Assembly: GCA_020073665.1 (NCBI GenBank)
Contig: JAIQEU010000023.1
Location: 1 to 50,031, forward strand
Origin: Terriglobia bacterium
Lineage (GTDB): Bacteria > Acidobacteriota > Terriglobia > Terriglobales > Acidobacteriaceae
Direction: 5' to 3'
Length of the DNA stretch: 50,031 nucleotides
Shown here in pieces: positions 17,195-24,611 of this stretch. Under the pieces are notes generated by a model that was not told the DNA's origin, did not search any database, and saw nothing but the letters and a program-made list of their open reading frames with translations. How positions within the stretch are numbered: the first letter of the stretch is position 1; each line of letters begins with the position of its first letter. Position numbers and translations under genes: made by a program.

Positions 17195-17848
17195 TTAGAT
17201 CAGTTTCCGCTGAATGGCGTTCATCACCGCTTCCAGGCGATTGTGGGTGCGCAACTTCTGGTTGATGTGATGGAGATGATTGCGTAGAGTCTGCGGGCTG
17301 ATGCCAAAAGTGCGAGCGACCTCATCGCTGTCTTTACCTTCCGCAAACATGCGCAGAATGTTCTTTTCCTGCTCCGAGAGCGGGGATATCGGCTCTGCAT
17401 GTGCCGAAGCTTCTCCCAGGGAGCTGAGTTGCTTCGATAGATCGAGCATCTTGCGCGTCAGTTCCTCGCTTTTCTTCTGCTCGGTAACGTCATGCGCAAG
17501 ATGGATCAAAAGCCGACGGCCAGTGCGCTGGTTGTCGAAGACGATTGTGGACATATTGATCCAAAGTCGCTTCCCCGACCGCGTCTTTACACTCATGTCG
17601 AAGTTGGGAATCTCGGTACTGCCACCGGTACACTCGGCGACGCTACAGTGCTGATGGCATACCCGGGTGCCCAAACGTCCCATACCTTCCAGAATGTCAT
17701 AGCAAGTCTTATGTATTGCTTCTGCGGTCGAGTACCCGAATAGCTTCTCCGCAGCCTTGTTCCAAGACATGATCTCCCCGTCCTCGGTCACCGAAAAGGC
17801 CGCGTCGGTGGTCCCCTGGAGGAATGCAAACAGTTCACTTTCCAGCAT
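17195..17848 (-). CDS. PAS-domain LuxR-type transcription regulator
   Basis: Regulator of 217 residues: a PAS domain (about 5-125: DAAFSVTEDGEIMSWNKAAEKLFGY through HLAHDVTEQKK) and a C-terminal LuxR/GerE HTH (about 150-215: LSEQEKNILRMFAEGKDSDEVA followed by ISPQTLRNHLHHINQKL). Inside the PAS domain lies a cysteine cluster, C-x-x-x-L then R-V-C-H-Q-H-C and A-E-C, which could bind a metal, heme or iron-sulfur centre and sense redox or NO. There is no phospho-acceptor Asp. It is divergent from nirK across a 140-base gap, so it is the obvious candidate to control nirK. The sensing role is inference. Confidence 0.85.
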   Translation of the reverse strand: MLESELFAFLQGTTDAAFSVTEDGEIMSWNKAAEKLFGYSTAEAIHKTCYDILEGMGRLGTRVCHQHCSVAECTGGSTEIPNFDMSVKTRSGKRLWINMSTIVFDNQRTGRRLLIHLAHDVTEQKKSEELTRKMLDLSKQLSSLGEASAHAEPISPLSEQEKNILRMFAEGKDSDEVARTFGISPQTLRNHLHHINQKLRTHNRLEAVMNAIQRKLI

Positions 17849-17930
17849 TTAACCGTTCCTGTGACAACTGCCTACACTCATAGTACGAATGCTCCATTGA
17901 GATCTATCGCCTCCCGATACAAGTATAGGT

Positions 17931-17976
17931 CAGCCGGCAACCGAATACCGAACCTGAGGAAACGATAGGCCGGCTG
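17931..17976 (+). promoter_or_regulatory. Inverted repeat in the nirK leader
   Basis: CAGCCGGC (17931-17938) and GCCGGCTG (17969-17976) are perfect 8-base complements separated by 30 bases. The right arm ends at the first base of the GGAAGAG ribosome site of nirK, so a folded leader RNA could block translation; alternatively the arms are protein-binding half-sites. Seen directly; function is inferred. Confidence 0.35.
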
Positions 17977-17988
17977 GAAGAGACTGAT

Positions 17989-19896
17989 ATGAGAGCAAGC
18001 ATTCATTACAGCACTTCATTCGTAAGGACTATTGTCACCTTGCTGGTATTCCTATTCCCGCTGACCGGCACTCTGGCGGCGCAGCAAATCACGCACAACG
18101 GACATCAGGCAACGGCTCAGGCGAAGATCGTTGACATAGTCCGTGACCCGGCCGACGTTCCTCCGTCTGTTGAAAGTAGAAAGCCAGCTGTAGTCCAGGT
18201 AACGCTCACGGCCGAGGAGGTGGTGGGAACGCTCGATCCCTCAGCCGGCACAACTTACCGCTACTGGACATTCAATGGAAAAGTGCCCGGCCCGATGATC
18301 CGGGTCCGGCAGGGAGACACACTGGAAGTTACTCTGCGGAATGAAGCCAGCAGCCACATGGCTCACTCGATAGACTTCCACGCGGCACTTGGACCAGGCG
18401 GAGGCGCGGCGTTCACGCAGGCAGTGCCTGGACAGTCGAGAACGTTCACCTTTCAGGCCACCACGCCTGGCCTCTTTGTGTATCACTGTGGCACACCCAT
18501 GATTGCGGAGCACATCGCCAACGGTATGTACGGGTTGATCCTGGTCGAGCCCGAGGGCGGACTACCTCCTGTGGATCACGAGTACTACGTCATGCAGGGG
18601 GAAGTCTACACTGCGGCGGCTAAAGGCAAGGCAGGGCTGCAGCAGTTCAGCGATGCGAAGCTCATGGAGGAAAACCCTGAGTACTTCGTATTCAACGGCG
18701 CAGTGGATGCCCTCACGAAGGCACACGCAATGCAGGCGAAGGTTGGCGAAACCGTGCGCATCCTCTTCGGTGACGCGGGTCCCAACGACACATCGTCATT
18801 GCATGTCGTGGGCGAGATCTTTACACGCGACTACGAATTGGGATCTTTGACATCGCTTCCGCTGAGTGGCGTCCAGACAGCCCCCGTACCGCCGGGGGCA
18901 GCGGCAATCCTGGAATTCAAAGCCAGTGTTCCGGGACAGTTCAACATGATGAACCACGCCATGGCACGCATGGCGAAAGGGCTAATGGCAACCTTTCAGA
19001 TTTCTGGTGCCGAAAACGAAGCCCTGATGCACGCCGGGCCGGCGAGCGACGTAATCGCACAAGGCTCCACGCGCGTATCGGGCATGACCGAGGCAGACAC
19101 AGTGGCAAGCCTTACAGAGTCGCATGCTCCCGTGGCAACCGGTGACACCACAATCGTCGAAACGGAAGCAGACAGTCAGAAGATACCCATGTCAGGCATG
19201 ATGGCGCATGCGGGCAATCCTGGGTGGGTGCATGCTGCGGATCATGGACATGGACTCGCGGTTACGAAAGCCGAAGCCACTCCCACAGAGCTGAACGGAT
19301 GCCTCACCTTGGCGAATGACGGCAAAGCAATGCTGCAACTCCTCCAGTCATCGAAGGTCTATCGTGTAGAAGCAAGACCACTGTTGTTCTCCCAAAACGC
19401 CAATCGTCTCGTCCATGTGACCGGGTATTTCGGCAGCGTAGTCGCAGTGGAGGATCCTCACATTCGTAGTTTCGTGGTGGACACGCTGGATCAACTCGCC
19501 CCCAACTGCTCCGTCAAACTGTCCGCCACAGAGATCCGAAGAACCTTGGCCAAGCTTACAGCGCCCGTGGCCCAGGGAACAGTCGGCATGACTGACATGG
19601 GATTCGTGCCGGCGGCGATAGCCGTGAACGCTGGTGACAAAGTGGTTTGGAAGAACTCCTCACCAGTGATCCACAATGTCGTGGACGATGCCAGCAAGGC
19701 TCTCTTCATAATCGACGTGAAACTTCCTTCTGGGGCGCGTCCGTTCGACTCCGGCTTGCTGCAGCCGGGACAATCCTACTCCCACGTTTTTACGGAGCCA
19801 GGTATCTACCGTTACGTTTGCACCTTGCACGAGGGATCCGGCATGAAAGGAGTGGTCATTGTCAGACCATCGCCGCTGCTGGCAGCGCGTCGATAG
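17989..19896 (+). CDS. nirK: Copper nitrite reductase NirK with C-terminal cupredoxin domain
   Basis: Periplasmic enzyme reducing nitrite to nitric oxide, 635 residues with a signal peptide ending near TLAAQQ. Copper ligands line up with the classic enzyme: type 1 His126, Cys167, His175, Met180; type 2 His131, His166 and His323; catalytic Asp129 and His272. Spacing is as expected apart from one residue less between Cys167 and His175. Usual NirK is about 360-380 residues. Here a roughly 100-residue region of unknown fold (about 420-525) and a C-terminal plastocyanin-like domain follow, with its own type 1 set (VIHNVV, then YVCTLHEGSGMKG). The extra cupredoxin probably feeds electrons to the reductase. 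Divergent from a PAS-LuxR regulator. Confidence 0.9.
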   Translation: MRASIHYSTSFVRTIVTLLVFLFPLTGTLAAQQITHNGHQATAQAKIVDIVRDPADVPPSVESRKPAVVQVTLTAEEVVGTLDPSAGTTYRYWTFNGKVPGPMIRVRQGDTLEVTLRNEASSHMAHSIDFHAALGPGGGAAFTQAVPGQSRTFTFQATTPGLFVYHCGTPMIAEHIANGMYGLILVEPEGGLPPVDHEYYVMQGEVYTAAAKGKAGLQQFSDAKLMEENPEYFVFNGAVDALTKAHAMQAKVGETVRILFGDAGPNDTSSLHVVGEIFTRDYELGSLTSLPLSGVQTAPVPPGAAAILEFKASVPGQFNMMNHAMARMAKGLMATFQISGAENEALMHAGPASDVIAQGSTRVSGMTEADTVASLTESHAPVATGDTTIVETEADSQKIPMSGMMAHAGNPGWVHAADHGHGLAVTKAEATPTELNGCLTLANDGKAMLQLLQSSKVYRVEARPLLFSQNANRLVHVTGYFGSVVAVEDPHIRSFVVDTLDQLAPNCSVKLSATEIRRTLAKLTAPVAQGTVGMTDMGFVPAAIAVNAGDKVVWKNSSPVIHNVVDDASKALFIIDVKLPSGARPFDSGLLQPGQSYSHVFTEPGIYRYVCTLHEGSGMKGVVIVRPSPLLAARR

Positions 19897-19995
19897 CAGC
19901 TGCAGAGTGCGTTGTGTCGGCGCGTGACAAAAGTCATGGCGAGGGGAAGGCCAGTTTCTATGGTTTTTGTAACGAGGATGCGAGGAGACCCTTAT

Positions 19996-21546
19996 ATGAC
20001 TCTGATCACCGCCAATACCAGCGTGGCAGAAATTGTGAAGCTCTGTCCTGGTGCGCGACGCATTTTCGATGAGCACGGACTGAAGGGTTGTGGCGGCGAA
20101 CATGGCCCAAGCGAGCCACTGGCATTCTTCGCTGCTGTTCATCAGGCGAATTTGGATGAACTGCTGCGCGAGATCAATGCCGAACTGTCGAGTCCCTCCG
20201 CCCAGCCTTATGTCTACAAGGAGAGTTTGCAGGATTACATCTATCGCCGCTTTTTCAAAGCCGGGGTGGCGATTGTGCTGACGGTCGGCTGCCTATGGGG
20301 CGCGATCAACCTTCTGCAGATCGCGTTGGGGAAGAACTTCCTGCAACTGCGCCTTCTGTCCTCGATCCATGCCCACGCACACGCCATGATCTTCGGTTGG
20401 GTTGGAATGTTCGTCATGGGCTTCGCTTACCAGTCATTCCCACGCTTTAAGAACACCACGCTGTGGCGCCCGGGCCTGGCGAATCTTAGCTTTTATCTTT
20501 TGGGAATGGGAATCGTGGCGGGGATGGCTGCTGAGATGCTAATGCCGACTCCAGTTTCATTCGTGCTTGGTGTGTTTTCCGGTGCAGTGGAAATTGCGGC
20601 CGTTGCGCTCTTCATGTTGGTGCTGTACCGCACGGCAGGGCAGTCAATCGAACCGCACAACCCCTACGAAAAGTTCATAGCCAGTTCTTTCGTTTGGTTC
20701 CTGCTGGGCACGATCTTGGAAGCCGTGTTCTTCTTTGCCAAGGCTACAGCGCATTCCGAGCACGGCCTGATTATGCGCATTGCGCTGATCGATGGTCCGC
20801 TACGAGACATCCAGTTGCTCGGCTTCGCGGCGCTGATCATCGCCGGGGTCAGCCAGCGCTTTGTACCCCACGTCTATGGCTTGGCGAAGCCCGCTCATGA
20901 TTACCAGACATTAGTCTTCTGGCTGATCAACGGCAGCCTGCTGCTGAACATCGCCAGCTATGTGTTGTTGCTCACGACTCACCGACTCTATTTCGCTATC
21001 GCCCTCGAATTGGCTTATCTACTGATGCCGCTGTGGGCTGTATTGCTGGCGAAACAGATTGGGGTGTTCAGGAAGCCATTACAGCCGGATCGCACTTTCA
21101 AGTTCATTCGTGCGGCCTTTGTCTGGTTGACGATCGCTTGCGGCATGATGCCATTCTTTCCGCTGTACGGAGCACTCACCCACCAGGTCTTCGCGCATAC
21201 GTATATGGGCTCGCATCGGCACGCCTTCACCGTGGGCTTCATCAGCATGATGATCCTGGGAGTCTCTTCGCGCGTTGTGCCCATCCTGGCAGGAATCGAC
21301 GCCAAGCAATTGAACTCGCTGTGGGCACCATTTCTGCTCTTTAACGTGGGGTGTGCCGGACGAGTGTTTTTGCAGATCCTGACTGATTTCGTGCCCAACG
21401 TGGCTTATCCGCTGATCGGGCTCACCGGGTTCATTGAATTGAGCGCCTTGCTGTGGTGGGGAATTGAGTTGTGGCGAACCATGAACGTCGCCAGAACGAG
21501 TCGCACAAATATGGTGAGGGCTCCGTTTCCCCTGGCGGCACGGTGA
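19996..21546 (+). CDS. DUF1858-NnrS fusion membrane protein
   Basis: Fusion of 516 residues. The start at 19996 is chosen for its GAGGAGA site and because it opens directly into a DUF1858/ScdA_N-type domain (about 1-65: TSVAEIVKLCPGARRIF, then KGCGGEHG), a fold found at the N-terminus of iron-sulfur repair di-iron proteins. After a linker, about twelve membrane spans follow with NnrS-type motifs: SIHAHAHAMIFGWVGMFVMG, QRFVPHVYG and SHRHAFTVGFISMMILGVSSRVVP. The histidine-rich first motif probably binds heme or copper. A link between NO stress sensing or iron-sulfur repair and the membrane protein is plausible. It lies 99 bases after nirK. Confidence 0.8.
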   Translation: MTLITANTSVAEIVKLCPGARRIFDEHGLKGCGGEHGPSEPLAFFAAVHQANLDELLREINAELSSPSAQPYVYKESLQDYIYRRFFKAGVAIVLTVGCLWGAINLLQIALGKNFLQLRLLSSIHAHAHAMIFGWVGMFVMGFAYQSFPRFKNTTLWRPGLANLSFYLLGMGIVAGMAAEMLMPTPVSFVLGVFSGAVEIAAVALFMLVLYRTAGQSIEPHNPYEKFIASSFVWFLLGTILEAVFFFAKATAHSEHGLIMRIALIDGPLRDIQLLGFAALIIAGVSQRFVPHVYGLAKPAHDYQTLVFWLINGSLLLNIASYVLLLTTHRLYFAIALELAYLLMPLWAVLLAKQIGVFRKPLQPDRTFKFIRAAFVWLTIACGMMPFFPLYGALTHQVFAHTYMGSHRHAFTVGFISMMILGVSSRVVPILAGIDAKQLNSLWAPFLLFNVGCAGRVFLQILTDFVPNVAYPLIGLTGFIELSALLWWGIELWRTMNVARTSRTNMVRAPFPLAAR

Positions 21547-21618
21547 GAAGGTTGCTTTGCGCTTTTTACTTACGAGCCGCTTGGCGCATCTGAAAGTAGG
21601 AAAGGCAGGAAGCAGAAC

Positions 21619-21963
21619 ATGAGTTCAACTACTATCACACGTTCAGAAATTGCTGGAGCGGAAGCTTTACCGCTGCTGGGTTTGGTCAACTACCAGGAGG
21701 GTTCGGTCGTAAGCCGGGTCGTTCTCAAGCGCGAAAAGGGCAATGTCACAATCTTTGCCTTTGACGAAGGACAAGGGCTAAGCGAACACACCTCTCCGTT
21801 CGACGCGCTCGTGCAGGCGGTTGAAGGCGAAGCAGAGATTACAGTTGCAGGCAGACCCATTGAGGTGAAAACTGGTGACGTCGTCCTATTGCCGGCGGAA
21901 AAGCCGCATGCGGTGAAAGCGACCACACGCTTCAAAATGGTGTTGACCATGATCCGGTCTTAG
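21619..21963 (+). CDS. Cupin-domain protein
   Basis: Single-domain cupin of 114 residues. The two cupin motifs are visible: G-x5-H-x-x-P-x5 (GLSEHTSPFDALVQAVEG) and G-D-V-V-L-L-P-A-x-x-P-H (residues about 92-105). The first motif has only one of the usual histidines, so metal binding may be incomplete. GGAAGCAG-type ribosome site precedes the ATG. It follows the NnrS fusion by 73 bases and is probably co-transcribed. Small cupins often accompany NirK and NnrS genes; the substrate is unknown. Confidence 0.85.
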   Translation: MSSTTITRSEIAGAEALPLLGLVNYQEGSVVSRVVLKREKGNVTIFAFDEGQGLSEHTSPFDALVQAVEGEAEITVAGRPIEVKTGDVVLLPAEKPHAVKATTRFKMVLTMIRS

Positions 21964-22007
21964 GACAGCGTTATGTGGGCTATTCCGCGACTTCTCTTGC
22001 GCGCCGC

Positions 22008-23675
22008 TCAGATGTTAGGCAAAAGATCGAAGTATTCATCATCCTCGTTCTTTCCCCCTTCTCCCGCGCCCAACTGTTTCTCTGACTGGATAAATTCAAT
22101 GCGCTCGATCCACTTGACCATCTTGTAGCCAAGCTGATTCTCGACACGCAGCCGCAGTGGAGCACCATACACGTCTGGAAGCGGTTGGCCATTCATCCGA
22201 AGTGCGAGCAGGCATTCCGCCTTCAGCACATTCTCCAGTCTCTGGGTGTCGTAGTATGGGCCACCATAGAGTGCTTCGCCGAAGGAGAAGAAAGCCACCA
22301 CCTTGGCTTCCGGTTTCGGGCGCACAAGGTCAATCAGCGCCCGCATCGGAATGCCGCCCCATTTGGCAATGCCACTCCAGCCCTGAATGCAATGATGCAT
22401 TGTGATGTGCTCGACCATGCCCAACTTCCCGATATCTGCAAGAGAAAGCAGAACTGGATTTTCGACCAGCCCGCCTACCTGCAGCTTGAAGTCCTGAAAG
22501 CCGTGCTCGGCGAGACGTTTCCAATCCTCTCGCACCGGCATCTTCCCATTAAGCCAGAAGTACGACGAGATATCCTGCTCCGAATAGTTCTGGTTCGGAA
22601 CGAGTCGGTTCAACGTGAGCAGTTGCATAGGGTACGTCACGGACTTCAGTGCGTGTTGCAGACCACGCGGATGGTTCCATGAAATGTAGTGCGCTGCAAT
22701 CCATGAGAGAACAACCACACCAATTCCCACGAATCCCCGATACATGCCCATATACCCCTGATCATCCGTCCCCATCACGATGTGGTTCATATTCCTCGCG
22801 AATCCTGTCATCACAACTAGCGTGACGTGCACCACGAGAAAAGCAAAGAAACTGAGCATGGTGAGGAAATGGATGGATCGGGCCGACTGCCTGCCGCCAA
22901 AAACCTGGGCGTACCAGGGAAAGCGGTTCACCACTGCCGGTGACATAGCGATGCCCGTCGCAGTGGCCAAGGGCCCGAAGACAAAGACGACAGTGAAATA
23001 GGCAATCTGCTGCAGGGCGTTGTAGCCATAAAAGCCGTTTGGCTCCGCAGGCATATGGAACGTCGCGTAGTGCACCCACGTATTCCATGCCTGCAAAAGA
23101 ACCATTAGCGACGTAGGGACGATCCGCCGCCACTGCTCGGTATCGAACAGCATGATGATGAAGAAAATGCCCGTGACGATGAATCCGTGAACGTCGATGA
23201 AGTGCCAAACCCGCGCAATGCCGATAGTGTGTCTGTAACCCGGCGTCCCAACGATGGGCGAAAGATAGCGGGCATCGTCTTTTGCGGTCCAGATGCGGTC
23301 GCGCGGAACTTTGAGTGGCGTCAAACGGATCCATTCGCTTCCCGGGGTACAGTCATCATTGAAATAGAGACGAGGATGATCGAACAGGATCGATAGGCCA
23401 CTTCGAATCAGCAGCATCACAAAAAAGAAATTGAAAAAATGGCAGTAGCGCACCCAGAGCGGGAACCCCTGCGGTCCAGCGAAGTTGTTGGGATAAAACT
23501 GAGGCACCGGAGGAACGGCGGGCAGACCAGTTATCGCAACTTCAATCCAGGAGGCGAGGACCGCAGCCAGAACCACGGCTCCGATTCCGATGAGAATGGA
23601 GGGGCGAACCCAAATCCGGAAGCGGCGATCCTTTGGGTAGTGCACTGCCGCGTGCGCAGGATCGAAGGAAATCAT
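22008..23675 (-). CDS. Cytochrome b561-molybdopterin oxidoreductase fusion
   Basis: Protein of 555 residues. The N-terminal 330 residues carry several hydrophobic segments and multiple histidines suited to heme b ligation (RYCHFFNFFF, VWHFIDVHGF, HFLTMLSFFAFLVVH). The C-terminal 180 residues form a sulfite-oxidase/MsrP-type molybdopterin domain: MVEHITMHHCIQGWSG carries Cys429, the expected molybdenum ligand. In most bacteria MsrP or YedY catalytic subunit and the heme b membrane subunit are separate proteins; here they are joined. It probably passes quinol electrons to a sulfoxide-type substrate. It reads toward the cupin at 21619. Confidence 0.85.
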   Translation of the reverse strand: MISFDPAHAAVHYPKDRRFRIWVRPSILIGIGAVVLAAVLASWIEVAITGLPAVPPVPQFYPNNFAGPQGFPLWVRYCHFFNFFFVMLLIRSGLSILFDHPRLYFNDDCTPGSEWIRLTPLKVPRDRIWTAKDDARYLSPIVGTPGYRHTIGIARVWHFIDVHGFIVTGIFFIIMLFDTEQWRRIVPTSLMVLLQAWNTWVHYATFHMPAEPNGFYGYNALQQIAYFTVVFVFGPLATATGIAMSPAVVNRFPWYAQVFGGRQSARSIHFLTMLSFFAFLVVHVTLVVMTGFARNMNHIVMGTDDQGYMGMYRGFVGIGVVVLSWIAAHYISWNHPRGLQHALKSVTYPMQLLTLNRLVPNQNYSEQDISSYFWLNGKMPVREDWKRLAEHGFQDFKLQVGGLVENPVLLSLADIGKLGMVEHITMHHCIQGWSGIAKWGGIPMRALIDLVRPKPEAKVVAFFSFGEALYGGPYYDTQRLENVLKAECLLALRMNGQPLPDVYGAPLRLRVENQLGYKMVKWIERIEFIQSEKQLGAGEGGKNEDDEYFDLLPNI

Positions 23676-23846
23676 GGCTGAATCATTTGGCTATGCTCGG
23701 CCAAAGCCTTCGCTCCCCACGCTAAGATGTCGACAAAGCCCTGAATCATGGCGTCTCTCATCACAAAGTGCCAGGTGTGTGAGCGGTGCCCCCACGAACC
23801 TTGCTCCTGCTCTCGAACACACTCTCGCTTTCCTCTCAGTTAAGTG

Positions 23847-23865
23847 TATATCGTGACACGATATA
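23847..23865 (+). promoter_or_regulatory. Perfect 19-base palindromic operator in a promoter
   Basis: TATATCGTG-A-CACGATATA: nine-base arms with a single central base. It lies between a TAAGTG-like -35 region (about 23841-23846) and a perfect TATAAT -10 at 23864-23869, where a bound repressor would block RNA polymerase. It precedes the cupin gene at 23898. A dimeric repressor such as an Rrf2, PadR or GntR protein would suit, but none is encoded beside it. Confidence 0.65.
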
Positions 23866-23897
23866 TAATAGATTAATTAGTGCAACGGGAGAAAGCG

Positions 23898-24338
23898 ATG
23901 GCGACGCGTACAGCAGCTCAAAAGCATGTTGAACCAAGTGGGACTCTGAATCGTTTGCCGCACCTGTCCGCTCCGTTGTTGCGCTTCAACCTTCGAGATG
24001 AGTTCCGAAAGCTTCGGGAGGAAGACTCATGGCAGCGCGAAACCGGGCGCAGTTCGAAGACGCTCGCCAAATACCCGGACTTTCGGATTGTCTTGGTACT
24101 CATGAAGGTGAACACGCAGATGAAAGAGCACCATGCTGACGGAAGGATTTCAATTCACTCTATCGAAGGCAAGCTCCGCGTCCATCTGCCGGATCAACAG
24201 GTCGAGCTTCCCGCCGGGGAATTGCTGGTCATCGACTGTGGCATAAAACACGATGTCGAGGCGCTCGAAGAGAGTGCTTTCCTGCTCACAGTCTCTTGGC
24301 CGGGAGGCACAAAAGAAGAACGACACAAAACGAGGTGA
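23898..24338 (+). CDS. Cupin-domain protein under a palindromic operator
   Basis: Protein of 146 residues from the ATG at 23898, which follows GGGAGAAAG. After an N-terminal tail with LPHLSAPLLRFNLRDEFRKL, a cupin barrel is evident: MKEHHADGRISIHSIEGKLRVHLP and a second motif AGELLVIDCGIKHDVEAL. The HH-D and the later H supply likely metal ligands. Divergent from the cytochrome b561-molybdopterin gene, with a 220-base gap holding the operator. Unlike the cupin at 21619 it keeps a fuller set of histidines. Function unknown; the operator suggests tight control in response to a ligand. Confidence 0.8.
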   Translation: MATRTAAQKHVEPSGTLNRLPHLSAPLLRFNLRDEFRKLREEDSWQRETGRSSKTLAKYPDFRIVLVLMKVNTQMKEHHADGRISIHSIEGKLRVHLPDQQVELPAGELLVIDCGIKHDVEALEESAFLLTVSWPGGTKEERHKTR

Positions 24339-24369
24339 GCGTGGTGCAGCTCACCCAAACTGATGCAGG

Positions 24370-24465
24370 ATGGTTGACGCAACCATAACGGTCGACGGAA
24401 AGAAAGTAGTCCAACCCACTGGAACACTGCTGATCGAAGCCTGCAAGAATGTTCGAAACAGCTAG
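24370..24465 (+). pseudogene. N-terminal scrap of NADH dehydrogenase subunit G (nuoG)
   Basis: A 31-codon frame reads VDATITVDGKKVVQPTG then LLIEACKNV and stops. That is the start of the ferredoxin-like domain of NuoG, cut before the first iron-sulfur cysteines. Full NuoG exceeds 700 residues, so this is a broken-off end, presumably from a rearrangement. Too short to be found by a normal search but the match is distinctive. Confidence 0.6.
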
Positions 24466-24611
24466 ATCGCGAACGACAGAAAAGCGCGACAAGGGCTCCA
24501 GACGAATTGGCTGCTTCAGCTTGTCGACAAGAGACGAACACGCCATGGCGGCTTTGCCGATTCCCAGGTCAGTCGCGGCACGGCGGTGAAAGGACCTGGG
24601 CGGCAGACACT

